Shown here one piece after another: positions 23,016-34,275 of a DNA stretch of 64,000 bases; the stretch's first letter is position 1, and each line of letters begins with the position of its first letter. Source of the DNA: Mixophyes australis (Eukaryota > Chordata > Amphibia > Anura > Limnodynastidae). The position numbers and the translations under genes are program-made. Under the pieces are notes generated by a model. That model was not told where the DNA came from. It worked only from the letters and a program-made list of their open reading frames with translations, and searched no databases. Where the stretch lies: NCBI GenBank assembly GCA_036250195.1, contig JAVHZZ010000001.1, positions 394,316,283 through 394,380,282 of the forward strand, in the 5' to 3' direction.

Positions 23016-24116
23016 AAGGATGGGCCGCTACTTATGGGCCAGTGTTGTGTGCTTGCCCCCCGGGATAAAGTCTGCCAGCCCTCCCTTCACAGCAGGGCTT
23101 CCTTTTTAGCACTTTTTCTAATTTTGTGGCACTCGCTGAATATAAAATTATATCACATGTCATAGGTTCCATAATGAAATTGTGATTTAACATGTTTTTT
23201 GTGGTGTCTGGCTTAATAAGCTGGCATGGTAAAAATAAAAAAGATAGTTACTTGGAAATTATAAATATAACTGACCCTTCTCCATCTCTTAAAAACATAC
23301 TTTATTAACTTATTAGAACATCTTTTGGACAAGCTCCTGGTAATAAAGTAAGAAGCATTAAAAGGGTAATTGGATCTCTAATTAATGATGATAACATTGG
23401 TTTTACTAAGAATAGACTCTCAATAGCTAACATTCACTGGCTAATTAACATATAATATACTGCCAACAATGCAAAATCACCATCTGCCAGCTCACGCTTT
23501 GCAGAGTGGCCATTGTGCGGATGACCCTATAAATGAATAAATAAAATGTAATGTCATCCCTAACAAAAACCTGCATATTTTGTTTTCCTCTGGAATTCTG
23601 AAGGATTCCTTGCATTCATTTTAGAGGTATTTACAGTGCAAAAATAAAATAACATGAGCATTGATGGAGGTATGCATCAATGCCCCTTCCCTCCTCCTTA
23701 ATCGGAATAATGCTCCTCTTGTGCATGAGCCTGACTGGTGCATCATTCGAAGAGGCCTCTGTTCTGCTTTTTTGAGCAGGGATGTCAGTGGGGAGCAGAA
23801 GCTCTGCACACACAATTATTATGCCCCTGTATGTTTCCAACAACAACAACAACATTGTAAAGTACTGATAGTGAACCTTTGTCTCTTCAAATCTGACTGA
23901 ACTACAAGTACATACTAACAGATGTTTAATGATCGGCCTGTGTATTGTGCACCATTAATAGCAAAATAAACTGGGCACTAACAGAGCTGGTAATGTAAAT
24001 GTTTATTTCCTATTTCATCTACTTTGATTGCAAATAATTATTTCTTTTTAAAATGCTAGAGATCAGCGCTCATTCAAAAAAGTTATTGATGCTTGAATCA
24101 GCAAAATCAGTATGTG
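23016..24116. other. Stretch without recognised genes
   Basis: Short frames at 23621-23900 overlap on both strands and lack any motif. The last 5 bases (ATGTG) are the target duplication of the next LTR. Confidence 0.45.
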
Positions 24117-24822
24117 TGTTACGGCTCACGCCCCAGGTATCAGCTCCTAGAACCGCTTCAGAGGTCTTCACCTATAGGAACCGCTTTTCCCGTAGAGCTA
24201 GATGCGCTCACAGGTACTCTGATACCCCCAGGTCTTGTACTTTAGTAGTAGGAGCTGATACCGTGAGAACATAGCGCAAGTGAATACGCAGAGGTGGAGT
24301 GATGATACCAGCAGCGGTAATGAGGGTGTCAGCAAACGATAATGCCAAGGTCCAGGCCGGGACAGGTCACAGGCAAGACGGCAGCGTCAGAGTCCAGGCA
24401 ATAGATCAAGGGTCACAAGCAAACAATCGTGGTCAGTATCCAGGCAATAGGTCAAGGGTCACAAGCAATCAATCGAAGTCAGAATCCAGGCAATAGGTCG
24501 GCAACAATAATCAGGATCCAAGAGGTAATCAGAGAATAAGACAAAGCACGGTAGTATGCTGAGAAGCAAGGACTATAACCGGCAGCAGGGCTTGTCCCTT
24601 CCTGCCTTATATATCGATGTGGCCCAATAGAATTTGATCAGTGCAGCAGGGGGAAGAACAGCCCAGCTAGGCACTAACTAATTATATTGTGCGCGCGCCC
24701 AGCTGCACTAGATGCCGGGACGCGGCGCTGAAGCAGAGAGCATCCCGACCGTTGCCTTGGGACGCGGGGGCACAGATAGGAGCGAGTCGCGGAGGTGCCT
24801 GAAGCCGCCACGGCTCGTGACA
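24117..24822. mobile_element. Solo LTR (706 bp) with perfect 5-bp duplication
   Basis: It starts TGTTACGGCTCACG and ends CGGCTCGTGACA. ATGTG flanks both sides (24112-24116 and 24823-24827). Inside are three copies of a roughly 46-bp unit with TCCAGGCAATAGGTCAAGG, and a TATA-like CTTATATATCG at about 24606. The right third is GC-rich. Confidence 0.8.
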
Positions 24823-24857
24823 ATGTGTAAAAATAATCAGAGCGCATAGAACTCTAT

Positions 24858-25482
24858 GGGCCTGATTCATTAAGGAAAGAAAGGTATAAAAGGAATAAAT
24901 TTCATATTAGATTTCAATGGGCCTGAGTCATTACGGAAAGTAAGGCAAGAAAAAGGAGTAAGTGTTCTCCGGGACAAACCATGTTACAATGGAAGGGGTG
25001 CAAATGAATTAATTATTTTGCACATAAGATAAATACTGGCTGTTTTTTCATCTAGCACACGAATACTTGATAGCTTTTTTTTTTACACTGAAATGTAAAG
25101 TTGAACTAGGACATGCCCTACCCCGACTCTAAATCTGTGCCTAAATTTTAACTTTACCCCCCCTTCCAATGCAACATGGTTTTGCCCAGATTCAAAGTTA
25201 CTCCTTTTTTATGATATCCTTAATGACTCAGGCCCAAGGTGTGCAAATTAGTTTATTATTTTGCATATAAGTTAAATACTGACTGTTTTTCCATGTAGCA
25301 CACAAATACTTGTTATGTTTATTTTTACACTAAAATTTAAAATTGATCTAGTACATGCCCTATCCCAACTATACATCTGCTATCACATTTAAAATTTACC
25401 TCCCCCTCAAATGCAAAATGGTTTTGTCAAGGTGCAAAGTTACTCCTTTTTTTGGCTTTTATTTACTTAATGAATCAGGCCA
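24858..25482. mobile_element. Family-A MITE interrupted by another family-A MITE
   Basis: The outer copy starts GGGCCTGATTCATTAAGG (24858) and ends TGAATCAGGCC (25482). The inner copy (24919-25235) has GGGCCTGAGTCATTACGG and TGACTCAGGCCC ends. The outer text breaks at ...TTTCAAT and resumes AAGGTGTGCAAATTAG, which is the family's CAATGCAAGGGGTGC position. Confidence 0.65.
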
Positions 25483-25867
25483 TAAATGTTTCAAATGGTA
25501 ATTTAAAACTAAACTAATAACTGCCTGGAACTTTTCTTGACAGTGGTGTGAGGTTGCCGGGTTGGTGTTTTCCAGAGAAGCTGCCAAGATGCTACTGAAA
25601 AGCACTGTGATACAATTCTTGTTCGTATGGTGACTACAAAGGAGCAATTTTCATGTACTGTGTGATCAACCAACGCCTTTCATCCATAGTGTCAAAGATT
25701 GTTGAACCCGCTATCGAGCCTAAACATTAATACTCTTATGTGATTTACTTTTATAATGTTTTAACCTCCCCCTCACTGCTAATAGACATCTCTTTAATAT
25801 TCAAACAAAGTGAGCTTTAATCTTTACAGTTATAAATCTATTTTTAAACTACCATTATATGCATATA

Positions 25868-26354
25868 GGACCTGATTCATTAAGGAACATAAATGCTGAT
25901 ACATACTGTATTTTGCATAACATTGCACTGTTCTTGATCACGAAAGGACTGTACACCAGTGAACGCAAGTACATCCAATTCATCTTCCAACACAAAGGAC
26001 ACTTCCAACAGTCTAAAATTTCATGGGCAGAACGGTGTCATATGCATGTAGTTAATGTATAGTAAGGGCGTTCCAAGGTTGAGCGCATGCACATGTGAAC
26101 TATTCCAATTCTGCAGTGTGTATGCACTCATGACCGGCAGTGTCTATAGATCTCTATGTAGTGTGCAGAGTCACAATCTTTTCAGCTGATGGTTATGAAA
26201 GATGAAGAGCACAGATCTGAAGGTAAATCGTGTAAAATGTGTTTATTGTATACACATGAATCGGCATGCTGATAGGGACTCTTTTTTTTCAGTGCTTGGT
26301 AAAATCGTTAAGGATATCACATCAGGAGAAATTTTGTATAGTGTGTCTCCAGTC
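25868..26354. repeat. Decayed MITE sequence related to family C
   Basis: It begins GGACCTGATTCATTAAGG. Its right two thirds match the reverse complement of the MITE at 36516-36954 (AGATCTGAAGGTAAAT, GTACACATGAATCGGC-like, TTAAGGATATC, AGAAATTTTGTA). Both ends are worn. Confidence 0.5.
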
Positions 26355-26670
26355 TTAGACCCATTGGGGTTGATATATTAAGTAAATTTGGAGTAACTTT
26401 GCACCTGGGCAAAACAATGTTGCATTGGTGTTGGAGCTAAATTTAAAATGTGAGGACAGATTTATAGTTGGGATAGGACATGAACTAGATCAACTTTAAA
26501 TCTCAGTGTAAAAATAAAGCTATCAAGCATTAGTGTGCTACATGAAAAACAGCCATTATTTAACTTATGTGCAAAATAATAAACTAAGATGCACCCCTTG
26601 CACTGCAACATGGTTTTGTCCAGGAGAAAACCCATTTTGTTGCCTTATTTTCCTTAATGTGTCAGTCCAA
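26355..26670. mobile_element. Family-A MITE, worn ends
   Basis: The interior matches family A in reverse orientation (TAACTTTGCACCTGGGCAAAAC, TTTAACTTATGTGCAAAATAATAAAC, TTGCAC at the expected order). The terminal GGGCCTGA is decayed on both sides. Confidence 0.55.
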
Positions 26671-27600
26671 TAATGATTTCTCTTAACTCATGTGAGAAGA
26701 TCAACACAAAATGCAGCCCTTTGTTAGGCATGAGGACAGCTTTGATAATCCCTGTTTTTAATTACTGTCTCTCTTTCATTTTGATTTTGTTTTCAGACTT
26801 TTACATTTGTTTACATTAAAGTTTTTCTGTTTATAATTCAGTGTTAAGCGATGTAAACATAATCTACTAAACCAACATCCATACAAAAAAATAAACATGT
26901 TTAAACAAACAATTAGACTGGCTTGTATACAATGACAGTATTTTCTATTGTCTTCAGTTAATTTGTGTTTTTGTTGCAGGAAATATTATGTAAGGGGCTA
27001 CCGTGAACCAAATCACTGGCAATTGATGTTTACAAGGACTTCTAGAAAATTGATATTTTTTATATGCTCTAGTTTTTGCTTTTGAAAAATGAAAACCATG
27101 CAGTTTTATCCTCATGACTAATAACATTTATATATCCCTTATCTGCAGGAAGGCTCTCTTGCCTCCACAATAACAAATCTTTTTAATAAAACTGTCTGGT
27201 ACAGAAAGACATGGTTGCTAGGTAGCCAGTGTCATGATTCCAGAAATACTATGGAAGCATATGTAAGTGATTTCCTAACAGTATAGTGAATTTAGCATTT
27301 TAGCTTCTGCAGTTATAAAGCATTTGAAAAATTATTGTACACTTTAATCTGCACACTCTAATCTGGTAGGTGCTGCAACACATGTATCAGATGGTACTGA
27401 AGATTGTAGATGTGCTTTAACAAATATCTATGCTGTTACTATATTTAATTTTTCTCTGCCGCATCACGAAAGTAATTAGGAGGTAATTCCACAACAGACG
27501 ACTACTAGAAATATGTGATGGTAGTTTTAGTTTTCAATGCTCTCCTCTTTATGCATGCACAGTGAGTTCACACATATTAGAATTACAATGATCACTAGTA
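26671..27600. other. AT-rich stretch without genes
   Basis: Nothing recognised; no frame above 60 codons. Confidence 0.5.
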
Positions 27601-28166
27601 GGGACCTGATTCATTAAGAATCTTAACTTGAGAAACTTCTTATTTCAGTCTCCTGGACAAAACCATGGGCCTGATTCATTAGTGATCTTATCTTGTGCAA
27701 AAGTTAAGATGCTTATTTGAAGAAGAAAAACGGGGGGATAAGAGGGAAGTTAAGATGGATTTTCATCTTAACTTAAGAAATTCTTCACTTACGCAGTGGA
27801 TTTTGCTTCTTATCTCCCTTTTCTGAGCATGCACAGAGTGGATTTGCTTAAGATAAGCAAAAAACGGCAGATAAGATCACTAATTAATCAGGCCCCATGT
27901 TACAATGCAAGGGGTGCAAATTAGTATTCTGTTTTGCACATAAGTTAAATACTGACTGTTTTCTCATGTAGCACACAAATACTAGATAGCTTATTTGTAC
28001 ACTGAAATTTAAAGTTGATATTTGTGTGCTACATGAAAAAACAGTCAGTATTTAACTTATGTGCAAAACAGAAAACTAATTTGCACCCCTTGCATTGTAA
28101 CATGGTTTTGTCCAGGAGACTGTAATGAGAAGTTTCTCAAGTTAAGATCCTTAATGAATCAGGCCC
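27601..28166. mobile_element. Palindromic family-A MITE carrying a nested MITE
   Basis: Outer arms read GGGACCTGATTCATTAAG, CAGTCTCCTGGACAAAACCATG on the left and CATGGTTTTGTCCAGGAGACTG, CTTAATGAATCAGGCCC on the right. The middle (TAAATACTGACTGTTTTCTC facing AAACAGTCAGTATTTAACTT) also pairs, so the whole outer element is a foldback. It is interrupted at 27667-27895. Confidence 0.7.
27667..27895. mobile_element. Nested MITE with GGGCCTGATTCATTAGTGATC ends
   Basis: Ends GGGCCTGATTCATTAGTGA and AATTAATCAGGCCC flank an interior unlike family A (TCTTATCTTGTGCAAAAG, GAGCATGCACAGAGTGG). CAT on both sides gives a 3-bp duplication; because of shared G/C bases, 5 bp (CCATG) with shorter ends is equally possible. 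Confidence 0.65.
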
Positions 28167-28980
28167 CTGATCCCAACTAGAGAAGTAAACTTAATTCCTG
28201 TATGTTAGCCTAATAACTCATGTTTTAATTGCACTCACTTACTAGATTACTTATTTTTGTGTTTGGCATAAGTAAAGGAACATTTTGATTTACAAAACAC
28301 CTCTTTTCATAGTTTTTGAAACAAAGAGAAGTAGAAACAATGATCTGTTTCACAATCCCTTTGATCTAATAGTGCTAGTAGGATGTCATTTTTAATTACT
28401 ATCAGCAAACTTCCAGCGTTTTGTAAATTATTCTGACAACCCAAACTAGTCAATGTTCAATTAATTCAAATTGTACTGAATTATCTCTAAACACGGTTGT
28501 TGCTGCTCCCCTAGCTAGGCTTCAATACATTATTACTAACCATTGGAACTGCTCAAATGTCTCTCACATCTAGAGGTTAGTGAAACAATTGATTCTCCTA
28601 AATAATTAATGGGATTTTGGGCTCAATATAATTTGCATTTTTGTGGGTTCTTTGGACTAAATTGACTAAAGGCCTGGAACCATTTGCCATTTAAATGCCG
28701 AAAGTCAACTGAGGTGCACTGATGTCATTTGCCGATCGCACTCATAGCTAGAGAACTACAAGAACACTGACATATCAATTTTATGTGCCTACTTAAGCCG
28801 TTCATCCCAAATAATAACCAAGACAGCCAACATGATTAAGGAAGTCACATAAGTTTTGAGCAGTAATTTGGTGAAATATTTTTTTTTAATTATGACTATT
28901 ATAAATAAATACTATTGTTTGTCTTTTTGTTACTCTTAGGATACAAAATGTTGATGTAAATAAACATGAAACTCTATGTA
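28167..28980. other. Stretch without recognised genes
   Basis: AT-rich; no repeat ends or coding signal seen. Confidence 0.5.
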
Positions 28981-29881
28981 AAGGGTGTTTCAAAAAAATG
29001 GACTTGATTTGAAATTACTATGTCTCTGCAACCATGAACCGCCCATGAATTAAACTCTTACCACTTGAAAGGGTGAGGCATAGAGCTTCAAATGACTACC
29101 GCTAGTTGCCTCTCCCAGCGCACCAACAGCTCCTAGCCTCAGTTGTTTTCAAGATGGCGACCCCGCAACAAAAGACATTTTGCTTTTTGCAGTTCAGCCA
29201 GACTGAATCAATAATTTCGGTGCAGCATGCATTCCAATGGCATTTTGGCATTGATCCGCCATTGATCCGCAAATGTCAAAAAACATTTGTGGTTGGTTCC
29301 GACACAATGAGGAAGCAGGCTGTTTATGTTAGGGGAACAGCGAGGAGTGACCACGCACTTCAGAGAAGAGTTCAGGAGAGTTTTCTGAGAGTAGGCCGCG
29401 CAAATCCACTCTTCGTGCCAACCGAGAACTTGCGATCCTTCATACAACTGTCTGGCACCTGCAGGTTCAACATTATCTAAATGACACACTGGATAGGTCG
29501 CACGGCACTCTAAGACTTTGCACTGCCCTCCTAGCCCCCAAGATCACCAGACATTGCACCTTGCAACTTTTTTTTGTGGGGATATGTCAAAAACTGTGTT
29601 TTTGTGCCACCATTAGCGACTAATCTGAATGACTTCAAAAACAAAATCACAACAGCTGTGAATTCAGTTTAAGCAGACACTCTGATTGGTGTTTGGCATG
29701 AATTCAGCTATCGTCTCGATGTTGTCCATATAGCAGGTGCAGGCACATAGAGCATTTATAAAATGGTTAGCAAAATCTGATAACTCATTAAACTGTTTGC
29801 AACTTTTTGTGTAATTGTAACATGTTGCCATTGGGAAATATGCTGCTTTTAAATTGGGCCCATCTTTCTGAAATACCCTGT
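28981..29881 (+). pseudogene. Dead mariner/Tc1-like transposon with transposase remnants
   Basis: Ends AGGGTGTTTCAAAAAA (left) and TTTCTGAAATACCCT (right) form an imperfect terminal inverted repeat. From ATG at 29154 the frame reads MATPQQKTFCFLQFSQTES and continues through a helix-turn-helix-like N-terminal region to FLRVGRA. Later, in broken frames at about 29535-29640, it encodes RSPDIAPCNFFLWGYVK, the region holding the third catalytic acid in this family. Here the position normally Asp is Asn. The part between, holding the first two catalytic Asp, is deleted. It therefore cannot cut DNA. The length (about 0.9 kb) is short of the usual 1.2-1.4 kb. Confidence 0.7.
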
Positions 29882-30856
29882 CTTTCACCATTCAAGCCAA
29901 AATGATAGATTCAAGCAAAAAAATTTAACAATTCATTTAATTTCCACTTACTGTCTACAAATATTTTTTTGACCCTTAAGAAGTTTTTGTTTCTATATAC
30001 AGTTTACTACATTCCTGAAATAATTCTGTAATGCCCACCACAATGCTGTCTGAAAACAATGGAGAGAATTTAATTCCTCCTGATCACAATGATGTCCGGC
30101 TAAGCTCATTTCTGGTTACTACTGTAACTGAACATCATGTATTTCTATGTGGTATAAGAAAGATCTGTGATGTTACATTGCTGGGGAGTGTCTTCACAAC
30201 CGTTCCGGATACACTCCACAGCACGTCATGGGAACTAGTAATTCCCCCAATATGTTATGCACTATATTTGTGTAAAATGCAATTTCATAATTTCAAGGTT
30301 TTCAAAATGCCAGAGACTGTGCTTAAGGTGTGATCTTTCGTAAAAGTAACCGCAAAAGTGGAGGAATAAAACTTTGCTCATTTGAGTAGGTGTCAGTGGT
30401 GCATGTGGCCACTTTGTATTGTGCACACATGCATAAGCAAGATTTTATGTTGGAGAGGAGCTTCGAGGGTGCAGATTGTGCAGTCTGGGGATTTACAACT
30501 TTAGTGGGTGTTTGCAGAGCCTGTTTCCTCTTCCAAGTTACCTCAATTTTACAGGGCCTAAGAGATGGTGAGGGTCTAGTATCAGCCTATATTATATTTC
30601 AATGAGTTGACTTTTTTAGTAATACACACAAATACCAATATAGTAAAAACATTCACATGTACAAATATGACTTATGACTCTAGACAGTCTCAAAATCTTC
30701 TTAGTCTCACCTATCCAAAGGGATTCTTGCATTAAAAACACATTTTTTGTATTTCAGAGATTGACACTGATTTCCAGTATGATAACTAGAATGAGTAGAT
30801 TGGGAAAAAGGGGGATTTTTGAAAACAGAAAATAGTTTCTTACTTGTTCTCCCCTA
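29882..30856. other. Stretch without recognised genes
   Basis: Frames at 30031-30333 and 30390-30605 have no motif. The last 5 bases CCCTA (30852-30856) are the target duplication of LTR element 1. Confidence 0.5.
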
Positions 30857-32058
30857 TGTGAGGATACCACCCTTAGCTGGGATGGAAGTTACCCTCTGTG
30901 GGATTCAACTCACTCGGGTAGACCAGGATATATCCAAAATAAGACTTTATTACGACAGCACAACACCACAAGACGTTCACACGTTACAGGGTAAATGGTA
31001 GCACGTATCCTCCAGCAGCCTCCTGCAGTCAGCACTCCAAAGTCATAATCTCTGTCCCTTTCAGGGTCTTATCCTCCCGCAATATTACCACTACCGTTTA
31101 GCAAAACAGTTATGGTGTCTCCTAGCCTGGGTTACTAGCTCACACCAACCCTGTCCTGGTAGGGTTCCCTCCAGCGGCACCACAGTGCCTGGCCCAGAGT
31201 CCTTTTCACTGATGTCTTCTACACCAGGATCCTCCAAACTAGCCTCGCTCCCCTGGCATTCTCCTCCCCCTATATTATTTTCTCTGTACCCAGGAAGTAG
31301 GGTCCCATGTCTCAAACCTCCCCTTTACAGAAGGGGCCTCCCAGTCAACAATTTAGCTGCTAGACATACTGTCCCTGTTACCTTGATTAGACAATAGAAT
31401 GGCTTGACTCAATTAGCTGTTTTGGCTGTATACAATACACATGGGGTTACAATAGTACATCAAGGAATGACACTGCACGCTTACATGGAACAATAAGACT
31501 TTTGACACATTATATCAGCAGGGTTACACAATATAAGTCTGTGATACCTTTTGATACAATTACATTTATATTGACACATATTGATACATTTCCCCATGCT
31601 ATTTCAACCAATATATTACTGTGGAGGCACATTGCATATGAGTAGAAGTTCTAACCTCGTTACCTCTCAGGTTATCTGTTGACCTAGCTAATTAACATGG
31701 GCTGCCAGCTAGTTAACTCAGACATTGTTCTGATTACAAACCTCATTTCAGCTGCACCCCATACAATACACATTTGAGACAAATGGTAATTACATTAGCT
31801 AGCACAAGCAAAATGACTGCTGTTGTTCTGATATTTTCACACAGTATGGCAATATTGTTTCTATTTATACTACATACAATATCACAGGTAATAGTATGGG
31901 CAAAATGTATCCAATAACATGAAATAATAATACACATAATACACCAATGCTCTGGTGTATATACTTAGACTGGGCCAAGGATTAAAAAGTACAATAAACC
32001 GTGAGAAACGGGTGATGAATACAAAGTTCTCAGTCCAGTAGTACCCCGTTTCCTAACA
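30857..32058 (-). repeat. 3' LTR of element 1
   Basis: 1202 bp, matching 34276-35477 apart from one base seen by eye. On the minus strand it holds TATAAATAG about 190 bases in and AATAAAG near the end, the expected order of promoter and polyadenylation signal. Confidence 0.92.
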
Positions 32059-32075
32059 TTCCTCCCCTACTTTTT
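32059..32075 (-). promoter_or_regulatory. Polypurine tract of element 1
   Basis: The minus strand reads AAAAAGTAGGGGAGGAA directly before the 3' LTR, the position where plus-strand DNA synthesis is primed in LTR elements. Element 2 has the identical tract. Confidence 0.8.
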
Positions 32076-34107
32076 AAACTTGAGCCCCAGTCTCTTCTGC
32101 AGACACTACTGCAGGTTTTATGTGGTCTCCCACAAGATGAACCAATTTCCTGCTGGGCTGTGCGCAGCCTCCAGCGTTCACTTGCTGCACCTTGTTATAT
32201 TCTTGTAGCCGCCAGCACCTATCAATTCCCAGAATCTCTGCGGGAAGTCTCGGTCTCCTGCTCCAGTAGCTACTCTGAGCCCTGCTGTCTAAGAGCCTTA
32301 CTGACTGCCTTTCCCTGGTTGTCTGGGGTCCTGTCTGGCTATGCCTCCCCCTTCCCCAGTTCCCTTCTGCACTGGGATTACTCATTTTCGCAGCCTGCGT
32401 CCGCTTATGGACTAGCTTCTTGCAGGAATCCTGCTGCACACTATCTCCTACAGGGACTACTGAGAGTAACATTACGCAGTCATCAATGTCCTGCTTTCTA
32501 TGCTGCCTTCTCCCCTCCTGTGTCCGAATGTCACTGTTGCAGCCCTGGACTAACATATTCTTGCAGTCTGCACAGTTGGCTATGTAGCGGTCTACATCCC
32601 TCGCTAAACCTAACCACATGAACTGCTGTCTGAGCCTGGCACGTGTTCTCCTTTTTCCTCGGTGATCAGTACCCCCTTCCCCATGGGCCTGAGCTATAAA
32701 CCGATCCCGATATTCGGGTGGGACTACCAACCTGTACTTATGATTTGGGCTGGACACCGTATACAGTAACCCATCCAACCAAGCACAATCCTCTACCACC
32801 CCAGTCTTATACGACATATCTGCTAGTGCCCGCATCCCTTCTAGATCTGGATCTAGTAGCTGGGCTTCTTGCAGTCTAGATTTATCCTCCTCCCCCAGGA
32901 CTAACCCCCCCTCAGGATGGTCTTGGCTACTCACCCTCAGAGGCCCAGAGATGGTAAAGAGAGGTTGCTGATACCCGTTAGTTACTGGCGTGTAGAAGTG
33001 GTTGTTCTTCCTCTGCCTGGGGCTCACCTTTCTATGGGCTTTTCCAACAAAATAATTCCTGAGGTCTTGCCCCAAATCATTGCCCAAAATCACCTCATTG
33101 GACATTCCTGCCATAACTCCAACTTCCACCAGGTTGTTACAATGGGCCCACTGCAACTGGACTTGGGCTGTTGGAATCTCTGCCCATCGTCCATCCTTCA
33201 TCCTAATTTTAAAGTACTTGTTGGGGATAATTCTTCTGGAATCCACCAACTCGGGGCGTACCAGGGTGATGGCTGCCCCACAGTCTCTAAATCCTTGGGC
33301 TTTTCTGCCATCCACCCATACAGGTTTCAAGTGCCTGTAAAGGCGTCCTCCTGTTGTTTGCCTCATGTCAGCCACAGCATTGCAAGTGGCCTTTACCCCC
33401 CTCGCCTCTGGCGCATCAGGGTGGTAGTGTTTGTTTTTCCGGGGGTGGCTCCTGCCAACAACCCCCGTGGGAGGGAATTGGTCTAATTGACCTCCTTTCC
33501 TGGGACACTGCTGTTGAAGATGTCCCCAGTATTCACATCGAAGGCACCACTTCCCGACTTGTCCCACGTGTGGTATTGTTTGTCCTTGACTGCTGGGTCG
33601 CCTTTGGCCTTCACTCTGCCCCTTTTCTGCTTTATCCCAGGACTGTGGGTTACACTTTGCCACCCAATCCTGAAGGCTGGGAAATATCTCAGTCAGCCCT
33701 GCTTTTACCAGCTCAAGTCCTTTTCTCTGGATCCACTGACTGAGGACGTGCTGCAGCTCTTGACGAAGCTGACCATAGTCATAGCTTCCACTGTGCACTG
33801 CTGACTGGCCTGGGGTGGGGGATGTTTGTATTGTAGCTGCAATCTCCTGAATCCTTACTGGCTGCTCCTGGTCCTCATACAACTCCTTGGCTTTCAGGAT
33901 TTCTGCAACATAAGTACCAATTTGGGTGCCTTCCACTGCTGGGACGTCTGATATTTCCTTCCTGCCCGCATTATCGAGTAGGCACAGGTCCCATTTGTGT
34001 AGTTTTTCCACTAGTTGTGGCCTGAAGTCATCCTGGGTAGTAGCAATTTCCCTTGTCCGGCATAATCCCCGGAGTTCATCCAGTTTTAGGGAGTTATACT
34101 TGTTCAT
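32074..34107 (-). CDS. Gag-protease-integrase-finger fusion ORF of element 1 (677 aa)
   Basis: One uninterrupted frame. Residues about 5-38 (LKLDELRGLCRTRE...VEKL) resemble a SAP-type helix pair. Zinc knuckle C188-x2-C191-x4-H196-x4-C201 marks nucleocapsid. Residues 273-346 look like a retroviral-type aspartic protease, with FRDCGAAITLV at 273-283 and VILGNDLG at 339-346; Cys stands where Thr or Ser is usual after the catalytic Asp. Residues 475-515 form the integrase N-terminal finger H475-x6-H482-x29-C512-x2-C515, with FMWLGLARDVDRYIANC. The end has VHLVGDHIKP (656-664), like the C terminus of gypsy Pol. Only about 130 residues lie between protease and finger, so reverse transcriptase and RNase H are absent, as is the integrase catalytic core. 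A normal capsid region also seems too short. The reading frame stays open through all these joins. Confidence 0.85.
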   Translation of the reverse strand: MNKYNSLKLDELRGLCRTREIATTQDDFRPQLVEKLHKWDLCLLDNAGRKEISDVPAVEGTQIGTYVAEILKAKELYEDQEQPVRIQEIAATIQTSPTPGQSAVHSGSYDYGQLRQELQHVLSQWIQRKGLELVKAGLTEIFPSLQDWVAKCNPQSWDKAEKGQSEGQRRPSSQGQTIPHVGQVGKWCLRCEYWGHLQQQCPRKGGQLDQFPPTGVVGRSHPRKNKHYHPDAPEARGVKATCNAVADMRQTTGGRLYRHLKPVWVDGRKAQGFRDCGAAITLVRPELVDSRRIIPNKYFKIRMKDGRWAEIPTAQVQLQWAHCNNLVEVGVMAGMSNEVILGNDLGQDLRNYFVGKAHRKVSPRQRKNNHFYTPVTNGYQQPLFTISGPLRVSSQDHPEGGLVLGEEDKSRLQEAQLLDPDLEGMRALADMSYKTGVVEDCAWLDGLLYTVSSPNHKYRLVVPPEYRDRFIAQAHGEGGTDHRGKRRTRARLRQQFMWLGLARDVDRYIANCADCKNMLVQGCNSDIRTQEGRRQHRKQDIDDCVMLLSVVPVGDSVQQDSCKKLVHKRTQAAKMSNPSAEGNWGRGRHSQTGPQTTRERQSVRLLDSRAQSSYWSRRPRLPAEILGIDRCWRLQEYNKVQQVNAGGCAQPSRKLVHLVGDHIKPAVVSAEETGAQV

Positions 34108-34275
34108 GATTCACGTTTCTTGCAACTCCTCTGATAGGCTTCCTCTGGGTGCTGTGTAGCTGGTGCTGTGCTGTGCTGTACCTACAAGGCTCTTGGACCG
34201 CAACCGCTTGCGTCCTTTGCAGCCTTCCCGGTTCTTGTGACACCGGGCCGAGTGATCCCACTGCTTGCCACCAAA

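Noticed and set aside
22143..23165. Two frames (22143-22457 minus, 22815-23165 plus) sharing a GVLVLFT...ISPYISLLVE block
   Set aside because: The likeness comes from two copies of one LTR end in opposite orientation, not from a conserved protein.
31091..31397. 74- and 70-codon frames in the LTRs of element 1
   Set aside because: The 74-codon start codon is lost in element 2, and the 70-codon frame is antisense to it; neither is conserved.
32160..33804. Frames of 86-189 residues opposite the LTR-element ORF, repeated at 48934-50578
   Set aside because: They lie wholly antisense to the 677-codon ORF and are the same in both copies only because the copies are near-identical.
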